From NCBI RefSeq assembly GCF_014695375.1, contig NZ_JACJOG010000005.1, positions 62,001 to 126,000 of the forward strand: DNA of 64,000 nt, in the 5' to 3' direction. Position 1 is the first letter of the stretch, and the number at the start of each line of letters is the position of its first letter. The DNA comes from Coleofasciculus sp. FACHB-T130. GTDB taxonomy: Bacteria > Cyanobacteriota > Cyanobacteriia > Cyanobacteriales > FACHB-T130. This document shows positions 56,576-64,000 of the stretch, in pieces. The notes beneath the pieces are model-generated. The model worked only from the letters and a program-made list of their open reading frames with translations. It was not told where the DNA came from and made no database searches. The position numbers were made by a program, and so were the translations under genes.

Positions 56576-57541
56576 ATGCAAAAACATCTATCTTGGATAC
56601 GGAATCGCTCTTACAAACGAGCAGTGACTTGCTTCATCCTAGCCTTGTCCGTTACGTACAGTTGTGTAGCCTGTACTCAGCCAAGTGAAAATACCACAAC
56701 GCCAATAAGCCCCAGCTCTCAGCCACTGAGCGATAGTTATAGGAATACAGGAGACGAACTAAAAACCATAAATATGGCGGTGATTCCGTGGCAGGTTTCA
56801 GCAGAACAGGAAAAGCAACTTCAGCCACTAGCGGACTATCTAAGCAAGACATTAGGAAAACCTGTTAAATTTCAGATTACAAAAGACTACGACACATCGA
56901 TAGATTTACTGGTGAAAGGAAAAGTAGAAATGGCTTTTCTAGGTCCCCTGTCGTATATAAAGGCACATCTTCGAGATCCCCAACTTAAGCCAATTGTTGC
57001 GCCAATTGAAAGAACAACCGGACGACCTTGGTATACAAGCACCATCGTTGTTAATAATGCCAGCGGTATCAAAACTATTAAAGATTTAAAAGGTAAGAGA
57101 TTTGCCTTCGTCAGTAAATCCTCAGCTTCGGGTTACTTAGTGCCTTTAGCTCACTTTCAAGACATTGGTATTAACCCCGAACGCGACTTTGCTACAGTCA
57201 AGTATGCGGGTAGTCACGACAAGGTGAAAGCGGATTTACTAGCAGGAAAGGTGGATGCGATCGCGGATGATAAACGCTCGTATCTTCAGCAACAGAAAGA
57301 GGGAAATATTGACCCTTTAAAATACAAAATTATTTGGGAATCTGACCCAATTCCTCTTTCGCCCATTGTCGTCTCTAGTAAGCTTCCATCCCAACTGGTA
57401 ATCGACCTCAAGAAAGCATTTGTCAACTCTCCAGAGGGACTGCTAGATCCCAGTGGTTCTGAGTCGGCTGGATATACTCTGGTAGAAGATCGAGACTATA
57501 CACCGATTAGAAAACTCCAAGAGCGCCTTAAGTTGAAATAA
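56576..57541 (+). CDS. PhnD-type periplasmic binding protein
   Basis: A 321-residue phosphate/phosphonate-type substrate-binding protein. The N-terminus is an export signal (VTCFILALSVTYSCVAC) with two cysteines, neither in a perfect lipobox. The mature part has NMAVIPWQVSAEQEKQLQPL, FLGPLSYI and the KDLKGKRFAFVSKSSASGYLVP signature of the PhnD family. No permease or ATPase gene lies nearby. A kinase gene starts 11 bases after its stop, so it probably senses rather than imports a ligand. Ligand unknown: phosphite, phosphonate or another oxyanion. Confidence 0.85.
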   Translation: MQKHLSWIRNRSYKRAVTCFILALSVTYSCVACTQPSENTTTPISPSSQPLSDSYRNTGDELKTINMAVIPWQVSAEQEKQLQPLADYLSKTLGKPVKFQITKDYDTSIDLLVKGKVEMAFLGPLSYIKAHLRDPQLKPIVAPIERTTGRPWYTSTIVVNNASGIKTIKDLKGKRFAFVSKSSASGYLVPLAHFQDIGINPERDFATVKYAGSHDKVKADLLAGKVDAIADDKRSYLQQQKEGNIDPLKYKIIWESDPIPLSPIVVSSKLPSQLVIDLKKAFVNSPEGLLDPSGSESAGYTLVEDRDYTPIRKLQERLKLK

Positions 57542-57552
57542 AGCCGAATGCA

Positions 57553-59355
57553 ATGAAAATATTAACTAAGTTTATTGGATCTTCTATTGCCGTACTAGGG
57601 CTAATTTTATGCCTTACAGTTGGCAGTGAAGACTGGCTCAAAGAAGTAGAAAAATCCACCGAAACGAGCCGAGAAAGAGCCGCTCAAGCTGACAGTATAG
57701 TCTTGAATCTAAAAGTTTCTTTAAGAGACCAGATCGCAGCACTGAGGAACTATCTCATCCTCAACCGCGACCCCTCAGATATGGCAAAATATCACAAGGC
57801 GATGTCTGACTTTATCCTTAGCTTGGATGACTTAGAAAGTCTGATGCCAGAAAATTCAGGCCTGACAGTTGTTCGCCGTCGCCATAGTTTTCTCGTCCGC
57901 TTAGCAACAGAGCTTCGCGATACACCTTCTACTCTTAAACAGACTCAGCAGGATTTCAGAACCATCAATTCTTTCAAAGAAGATATTGATTTCTCTTTAA
58001 ACTCTCTAGTTAGTAATATTCAGCAACAGTATGCTCTAGCAAGGCAAGAATCAAATAAATTTAAAGAGACCACCCATATTATTAGATATGCCACTACAGG
58101 TTTAATTCTTATAATTCTCACTGGGCAGATGATATTAATATTAATCCCAGTCATTTTATCTATAAAAAAACTCCAGTTAGGAGCGACAAAAATTGGTGCA
58201 GGTAATTTAGATTATCGCCTAAATATTCAAACAGGAGATGAAATTGAAAAATTGTCTTGCGAGTTCAACCAAATGGCAAAAAAACTTGCAGAATCTTACT
58301 ATTTTTTAGAGCAAAAGATAATTGAACGGACTGCCGAATTGATTGAGTTAAACCAAAACTTAGAAATTGAAATTTCCGAACGCAAGCAGGCAGAAACAGA
58401 ACTTCAGCAAGTTTTGCAAAACTTGCAACAAACCCAAGCTCAGCTCATTCAAACCGAAAAGATGTCTAGCCTTGGTCAAATGGTTGCTGGGGTAGCTCAT
58501 GAAATTAATAACCCCGTTAATTTTATCCACGGCAACCTTGTGTATGTGGGTGAATATACACAAGATTTGTTGAGACTGGTGCAGCTTTACCAAAAACACT
58601 ATCCTAACCCAATTACCGAGATCGAGGAGCAAGCAGAAACTGTCGAACTTGACTTTATTATTGCAGATTTAGACAAAATCCTATCTTCGATGAAAATTGG
58701 CACTGAACGTATCCGTCAAATTGTTCTTTCTTTGCGGAATTTCTCTCGCCTTGACGAGGCAGACATGAAGCCAGTTGATATTCACGAGGGATTAGATAGC
58801 ACTCTTTTAATCTTGCAAAATCGATTAAAAGCTAAGCCGGAGCATCCCGCTATTGAGGTGGTTAAAGAATACGGAAATTTGCCTTTAGTTGAGTGTTATG
58901 CGGGTCAGATGAATCAGGTATTTATGAATATTATTAGCAATGCTATTGATGCCCTAGAAGCCTTTGATGGCTTATCGTTCATTGCTCGTAACAATGAACA
59001 ATCGACAAGTAATCTTGAACCATCCCCAACGATTCGGATTAGCACTCAAGTTTTGCACCCCGACCGTGTTGCTGTGCGAATTGCTGATAATGGACTAGGC
59101 ATGACGGAAGAGGTAAGAAAACGGCTATTCGATCCGTTTTTTACGACCAAGCCAGTTGGGCAAGGAACGGGGCTGGGGCTATCAATTAGCTATCAAATTG
59201 TAGTAGAGAAGCATTCAGGAATGCTTCGCTGCATTTCCGAAGCGGGACAGGGAGCAGAGTTTTGGATTGAAATCCCGATGCGTCAAAGCCAGAGAGGCTC
59301 TACTGCAACTGTTCGAGAGAGGTCAAATCGGTCAAAACCTATGGCAATTTCTTAA
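57553..59355 (+). CDS. HAMP sensor histidine kinase paired with PhnD-type protein
   Basis: A 600-residue membrane kinase. TM1 at about 7-27, helical periplasmic domain (28-177; RDQIAALRNYLILNRDPSD is CHASE3-like), TM2 at about 178-203, HAMP (203-256), a coiled coil, H316 in GVAHEINNPVNF and HATPase (GTGLGLSISYQIVVEKHSG). The periplasmic domain is the likely docking face for the binding protein encoded just upstream. The ATPase module is a close paralogue of that at 53.3 kb. The cognate receiver is not in the window unless supplied elsewhere. Confidence 0.9.
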   Translation: MKILTKFIGSSIAVLGLILCLTVGSEDWLKEVEKSTETSRERAAQADSIVLNLKVSLRDQIAALRNYLILNRDPSDMAKYHKAMSDFILSLDDLESLMPENSGLTVVRRRHSFLVRLATELRDTPSTLKQTQQDFRTINSFKEDIDFSLNSLVSNIQQQYALARQESNKFKETTHIIRYATTGLILIILTGQMILILIPVILSIKKLQLGATKIGAGNLDYRLNIQTGDEIEKLSCEFNQMAKKLAESYYFLEQKIIERTAELIELNQNLEIEISERKQAETELQQVLQNLQQTQAQLIQTEKMSSLGQMVAGVAHEINNPVNFIHGNLVYVGEYTQDLLRLVQLYQKHYPNPITEIEEQAETVELDFIIADLDKILSSMKIGTERIRQIVLSLRNFSRLDEADMKPVDIHEGLDSTLLILQNRLKAKPEHPAIEVVKEYGNLPLVECYAGQMNQVFMNIISNAIDALEAFDGLSFIARNNEQSTSNLEPSPTIRISTQVLHPDRVAVRIADNGLGMTEEVRKRLFDPFFTTKPVGQGTGLGLSISYQIVVEKHSGMLRCISEAGQGAEFWIEIPMRQSQRGSTATVRERSNRSKPMAIS

Positions 59356-59796
59356 GCGTTGTCCTCTTATTGTTGAAGGGATGTATTAGGGAAGCTTAAG
59401 GAGGCGATCGCTCTTTGCTTTTGGCCTTCCTCTAGGCGACGCCGCAGCGATTGGATATTAAGTTTCTCTATCTCCTTCTTGACGTTGATTTTCTAGAGAC
59501 TCCATATCCCGCGTCTCTACAAACGATGAATGCTACCTCTAGGTTTCTGGCTTTTCATAAAAGTTTTATGTCTAAAATTTAACTTTAGTATCTTTTTTAT
59601 TAATCTTTTATAAAAAAATCATATATTTTTGGAAGTCTTTTTAAGGTTTTCCAGTTCTATGCCAGAGAGATGACTTCTCTAAACTGGCATTACCTTGCCT
59701 ATTCCAGAATTCACGAATAGGTAATTGTTACTAAGCATTTATTATTGAAACACTATTTCAAGTAGCAAGACGGTTTAGCATCAGGAACCCATTTAG
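59356..59796. other. Intergenic region before giant c-di-GMP gene
   Basis: This is 441 bases. It has a HIP1 octamer (about 59404), fragments of dispersed repeats (GGCGACGCCGCAGCG, CGCGTCTCTAC) and an AT-rich promoter-like part after 59560. No gene is supported. Confidence 0.45.
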
Positions 59797-62700
59797 ATGA
59801 AAATCAGCCACAAATTGATGACAGGTTACTTAGCCGTTGCTCTACTTGTTGAAGTGGTTGGATATGTCGGAATTAAAGGAACGAATAATCTTGAAAAAAA
59901 GTACAACGAAGTTATTAATGGAACAATTCCTTTTCACTATGAGTTAGAGCGGTTGCAATATGTTTCGGATACAGTAGTTTTGTATACTAAAGAATTAGAA
60001 TTCCAAGAGATAGAAAGAAATCCATCTGCAAAAGATATTGTATTGACGCAAAAATATCAAAAGGTGGAGACTAGCCAGGAAAATTATCGCAAGGCTCTGA
60101 ATGATTATAAAGAATTAGCGAACTATTTTTTCCCATCTGAACAAGGATTGTCAGAAGAAATCCAAACTTCAGGTGAGAGACTTTTAAAATTATCCAATGA
60201 GGTAATCGGCTTAAAAAAGCAGGGAAGGGTAACTCCAGAGTTACTGGCAAAAGAAAACGAACTGGAAAAAACCAGCCAACAATTTATAGGAACTATTAAC
60301 CAAAAAATTCAGGCTCAATCGCAAGAGTTGGAAACGGAAAGAAAGAAGATTCATGAAACTCTGCTCTTGACCGACAGAATGATATTTGGCGTCGGTTTAT
60401 CTACCCTCTTAATCGCTATATTTCTTGGTCTTTTTATCTCGCGGTCTATATTGAGTCGGCTAAACAAACTCAAAGCGGCTGCGGTAGAGATAGGCAAGGG
60501 CAAGCTAGAGACAAAAATAGACGCTTCCACCAAAGATGAGCTGAGCGCCTTAGCTGATGCTTTCAATAAAATGGCTGAGGATTTGCGGCAGAAAACAGCG
60601 GATGTAATCAATGTTTGTGAAAGCATGGTGGAATCTCTGATCGTGGTAACGCCCGATACCATGATTCAGTCAGTTAATAAAGCAACCTGCGAACTTTTGG
60701 GGTATCACAAAGAGGAGTTAATTGGGCAACCGATAGGAGTTATTTTTGCCGATGAAAAATTTCCTTTTACAGCGTCGGAGTTGGATGATTTAACTCAAAA
60801 AAGGGTTGTCCGAGATGCAGAAAAAATTTACCTGTCCAAAGACGGGAGAAGAATCTCGGTGCTGTTTTCCTGTGCAGCGATCGCAAGCGTATCGGATAGA
60901 ATTCAGGGAATCGTTTGTGTAGCCCAAGATATCACGGAACGGCAGCGAGCGGAGTTGGCGATCAAACAAGCGAAAGAAGAACTAGAAATTAGAGTTGAGG
61001 AGCGCACAACTGAGTTAAAGCGTGCAATTGGGCAATTTCAGGGCGAGATTGTCGAGCGTCAGCGGGTAGAGGAAGCACTGCGCGAAAGCGAGGAGCGGTT
61101 TCGGACGCTGATACAGGAGCTTCACGTCGGCGTTTTACTGCAAGGAGCCAACGCAGAAATCCTGCTGAGCAATCAAGCAGCTATCGACCTTCTCGGTATC
61201 ACTGACAGCCAACTGCTGGGGAAAACTTCCTTCGATCTGGATTGGAATGTCATTCATGAAGATGGTACGCCGTTCCCCGGAGAAACCCATCCGGTGTCGC
61301 AAGCGATCGCAACTCGTCAAGCCGTGCGGAATGTCGTGATGGGCGTTTATCGTCCCAGTGTGGGCGATCGCATCTGGCTATTAGTCAATGCCGAACCTCA
61401 GTTGGCAGCGGATGGTCGCCTTGAACAAGTAATCTGCACCTTCAGCGATATCACCAAGCGCAAGCAAGCAGAGGAAAGACTCGCGCAGCGCGAACGCTAC
61501 TTATCAGCATTGGTTGAAGTTGAGCGCCGGTTGCTGACTTTTGATGGCAGCGTCAATTGCTACACGGAAATATTGGTACAACTCGGACAAGCAGCAGGCG
61601 CAAGTCGCGTTTACGTATTCGAGAACCATCGTTCGCAAATAGGCAACTTGCTGATGAGTCAGCGTGCCGAGTGGTGTGCCGAGGGCGTTCAGCCAGAAAT
61701 CGACAATCCGGCGCTGCAAAACCTTTCTTATGACGACTTCTTCCCCCGCTGGGCATATTTGCTAGAAAAAGGTGACATTGTTGCCGGAATTGTCGCTGAA
61801 TTACCCGAATCAGAGCGTTTTATCTTAGAACCTCAGGGAATTCTTTCCATCCTAATTTTGCCCATCATGGTTAAGGGCGAATTCTTCGGGTTTATCGGCT
61901 TTGACAACTGCATAGAAGCGCGTGCTTGGGAACCTTTGGAAATCAACCTGCTGCGTGCAGCGGCAGCCGCCATCTCTCTTACTCAAGAACGCAAGCAAGC
62001 AGAGGAAGCAGTAACACGCCTTGCCGGGATTTTGGAAGCAACGAGTGATTTCGTAGGCAGTGCGGACAATCGAGGACGCGCATTTTACATTAACCAGGCA
62101 GGTCGTCGCTTGGTCGGAATTCCTCTCGAAGAGGATATCTCAAACCTCAGCGTTGCCAGTTGCCACCCGAAATGGGCGGGTCAAATCATCTTGGAGGAGG
62201 GAATTCCTAGTGCGATTCGCGATGGCGTCTGGTGTGGCGAAACTGCACTTTTGACCCGCGACAAACGGGAGATTCCAGTTTTGCAGCTGATTATTGCCCA
62301 CAAGAAGCTGGATGGAAGCGTTGACTTTCTTTCTACCATCTCCCGCGATATTAGCGATCGCAAGCAAGCAGAAAACGCTCTCAAACAGCTCAACGCAGAC
62401 TTAGAAAAACGAGTCCTTGAGCGTACAGCAGAATTAAACAATGCGATCGCGCAATTGGAGGGCGAGATTGCCGAGCGCAAGTGGGCAGAAGAGGAACTGG
62501 AAAAATCCCTGTCCCTGCTCAAGGCGACGCTCGAATCAACAGCTGATGGGATTCTCGTAGTTGACAAAACCGGAAAAATAGCCAGTTTCAATCAAAAATT
62601 TGTCCAAATGTGGCGCATCCCCGACTCTATTGTCGCGGCAGGGAATAGCAACCAAGCCTTAGCATTTGTCCTAGAGCAGCTAAAAAACCCGGAAACCTTT

Positions 62701-64000
62701 ATCACCAAAATTCAGGAACTCTATAGCGAACCAGACGCAGAAAGCTACGACCTCCTTGAATTTAAAGATAGAAGAATCTTCGAGCGCTATTCCCAGCCTC
62801 AACGGATTGGGGGAAAAGTCGTCGGTAGAGTGTGGAGCTTCCGCGATGTCACCGAGCGCCAACAGGCAGAAGAAACCATCCGCTATCAAGCGTTGCACGA
62901 CCTGCTGACTGGCTTGCCGAACCGGATGCTATTCAATGAGCGGCTGTCTGTGTCCTTGGCGTATGCACGTCAAAGCCAAAGTACGCTTGCCGTAATGTTT
63001 TTGGATTTGGATCGTTTTAAGACGATTAACGATACATTGGGGCACGCTTTTGGCGATCGCTTGTTGCAAAGCGTGACTGAACGAATGATCGGCTGTCTGG
63101 GGGAGGATGACACCGTTGCTCGTTGGGGAGGGGATGAATTTACCCTACTTATCCCCCAAATTCGTTGTAAAGAGGACGCTGCTAAGATTGCCCAGAAAAT
63201 CTTAGAAGATTTAAAGCCAGAATTTTATTTAGAAGGGCACTCCCTGCATATCAGTAGCAGTATTGGGATTGCACTTTATCCCAGTGATGGCGCAGATGCT
63301 GAAACACTTTTGAGAAACGCCGATGCTGCCTTATATCGTGCCAAAGAAAAAGGTCGGAATAACTATCAATTTTATAATCCAGCAATGAATTCTCAGAATT
63401 CTGAGTTATTGGTACTCGAAAACGATTTGCACCATGCTCTAGAACGGGGAGAATTTGTCGTTTACTACCAACCTCAAGTCAATACAACGACTGGAGAAAT
63501 CACCCACGTTGAAGCCCTGTTGCGCTGGCAGCATCCAAAGTTTGGGCTAGTTTCTCCAGGAATATTTATTCCCCTAGCGGAAGAAACCGGACTCATCGTA
63601 CCAATTGGGGAATGGGTGTTAAAGACTGCCTGCGCTCAAAATAAAGCTTGGCACGATGCAGGATTTGCAGACTTACAAGTGGCGGTTAACCTTTCTGCCC
63701 GACAGTTTCAGGAACCTGATTTAGTCAAAATGGTGACGCGAGTTCTGGAAGAAACTGGACTCGAAGCGCCATTTTTGGAGTTAGAAATTACTGAAACAAT
63801 CACGATGCAAAATGTAGAATTTACCCGAAAAACTTTGAGTGAGTTGCATCGGATAGGACTCTACATTTCTCTAGATGATTTTGGGACGGGATATTCTTCT
63901 CTGACTTATTTGAAAAAGTTTCCCTTCCATACCTTAAAAATTGACAAATCCTTTGTTCGAGACTTGACAAGCGACCCCAATGATGCAGCCATCATTACAG
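59797..64000 (+). CDS. HAMP-PAS-GAF-GGDEF-EAL protein (3' end outside window)
   Basis: Partial gene, open for 1401 codons to the window end. ATG 59797 follows AGGAA. TM1 at about 9-27, a helical extracytoplasmic domain, TM2 at about 194-216, HAMP (215-268), PAS (about 280-395), PAS (about 433-555, containing EDGTPFPGE), GAF (about 570-725), PAS (about 740-860), PAS (about 890-1020), GGDEF (about 1030-1190; intact motif 1111-1115) and EAL (from about 1205; EALLRW at 1239; DDFGTGYSS present). Both active sites look complete as far as seen. It likely converts periplasmic and cytosolic signals into c-di-GMP changes. It follows the binding-protein/kinase pair on the same strand. Confidence 0.92.
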   Translation, partial: MKISHKLMTGYLAVALLVEVVGYVGIKGTNNLEKKYNEVINGTIPFHYELERLQYVSDTVVLYTKELEFQEIERNPSAKDIVLTQKYQKVETSQENYRKALNDYKELANYFFPSEQGLSEEIQTSGERLLKLSNEVIGLKKQGRVTPELLAKENELEKTSQQFIGTINQKIQAQSQELETERKKIHETLLLTDRMIFGVGLSTLLIAIFLGLFISRSILSRLNKLKAAAVEIGKGKLETKIDASTKDELSALADAFNKMAEDLRQKTADVINVCESMVESLIVVTPDTMIQSVNKATCELLGYHKEELIGQPIGVIFADEKFPFTASELDDLTQKRVVRDAEKIYLSKDGRRISVLFSCAAIASVSDRIQGIVCVAQDITERQRAELAIKQAKEELEIRVEERTTELKRAIGQFQGEIVERQRVEEALRESEERFRTLIQELHVGVLLQGANAEILLSNQAAIDLLGITDSQLLGKTSFDLDWNVIHEDGTPFPGETHPVSQAIATRQAVRNVVMGVYRPSVGDRIWLLVNAEPQLAADGRLEQVICTFSDITKRKQAEERLAQRERYLSALVEVERRLLTFDGSVNCYTEILVQLGQAAGASRVYVFENHRSQIGNLLMSQRAEWCAEGVQPEIDNPALQNLSYDDFFPRWAYLLEKGDIVAGIVAELPESERFILEPQGILSILILPIMVKGEFFGFIGFDNCIEARAWEPLEINLLRAAAAAISLTQERKQAEEAVTRLAGILEATSDFVGSADNRGRAFYINQAGRRLVGIPLEEDISNLSVASCHPKWAGQIILEEGIPSAIRDGVWCGETALLTRDKREIPVLQLIIAHKKLDGSVDFLSTISRDISDRKQAENALKQLNADLEKRVLERTAELNNAIAQLEGEIAERKWAEEELEKSLSLLKATLESTADGILVVDKTGKIASFNQKFVQMWRIPDSIVAAGNSNQALAFVLEQLKNPETFITKIQELYSEPDAESYDLLEFKDRRIFERYSQPQRIGGKVVGRVWSFRDVTERQQAEETIRYQALHDLLTGLPNRMLFNERLSVSLAYARQSQSTLAVMFLDLDRFKTINDTLGHAFGDRLLQSVTERMIGCLGEDDTVARWGGDEFTLLIPQIRCKEDAAKIAQKILEDLKPEFYLEGHSLHISSSIGIALYPSDGADAETLLRNADAALYRAKEKGRNNYQFYNPAMNSQNSELLVLENDLHHALERGEFVVYYQPQVNTTTGEITHVEALLRWQHPKFGLVSPGIFIPLAEETGLIVPIGEWVLKTACAQNKAWHDAGFADLQVAVNLSARQFQEPDLVKMVTRVLEETGLEAPFLELEITETITMQNVEFTRKTLSELHRIGLYISLDDFGTGYSSLTYLKKFPFHTLKIDKSFVRDLTSDPNDAAIIT

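Noticed and set aside
59400-59470. Transposon remnant before the giant c-di-GMP gene
   Set aside because: Only short dispersed-repeat fragments are visible; no transposase similarity or inverted ends could be shown.

Overview
The window is chromosomal DNA of a filamentous-type cyanobacterium. The evidence is a photosystem I gene (psaD), the carotenoid pair crtP-crtB, a cyanobacterial nitrate assimilation operon (nirA-nrtABCD-narB) behind a textbook NtcA promoter, HIP1 octamers (GCGATCGC) recurring throughout, and many heptamer-based short tandem repeats of the type known from filamentous cyanobacteria. I saw no rRNA, tRNA, CRISPR array, intact transposase or prophage.

Layout. 0.2-0.8 kb: a DUF3140/DUF2945 pair. 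1.5-3.0 kb: an animal-type haem peroxidase. 3.2-15.2 kb: a signalling block with a CHASE3 kinase, an Rcp1-like receiver and a receiver-PAS-kinase on the + strand, facing a receiver-kinase, a receiver-GGDEF-EAL protein and a 1568-residue MHYT/PAS/GAF hybrid kinase on the - strand. 15.9-25.7 kb: metabolic and housekeeping genes (5-oxoprolinase, RNase D-like exonuclease, GH13 enzyme, ArsR-DUF2087 regulator, M28 peptidase, DUF5996) plus a decayed DUF4351 gene. 26.0-35.4 kb: the nitrate operon on the - strand, with a DICT-domain kinase divergent from it. 38.3-40.7 kb: psaD and trpE. 40.8-47.1 kb: RlpA, PhzF and DUF952 proteins, crtB, crtP and a small conserved protein. 47.2-52.6 kb: an SGNH-fold lipoprotein, dnaK-dnaJ and a membrane protein. 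53.3-64.0 kb: a second signalling block with a CHASE3/PAS kinase, a phosphonate-type binding protein paired with a HAMP kinase, and a giant PAS/GAF/GGDEF/EAL protein that runs off the end of the window.

How the parts work together. The nitrate operon is complete: NrtABCD imports nitrate or nitrite, NarB reduces nitrate to nitrite and NirA reduces nitrite to ammonium, all from one NtcA-type promoter. CrtB makes phytoene and CrtP desaturates it. DnaK and the adjacent zinc-finger-less DnaJ form a chaperone pair. The two signalling blocks contain six histidine kinases, a stand-alone receiver and two c-di-GMP turnover proteins; a seventh kinase lies beside nirA.

The most unusual structure is the spread of heptamer repeats. 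They fill every gap in the nitrate operon and enter coding sequence in frame at narB, oplAH, crtP and a kinase ATPase loop. Other points are a 38-bp perfect palindrome centred on a HIP1 site between nirA and the DICT kinase, a 49-bp hairpin abutting the nrtD stop, a palindromic operator at the ArsR gene, and a binding-protein/kinase module with no visible transporter.
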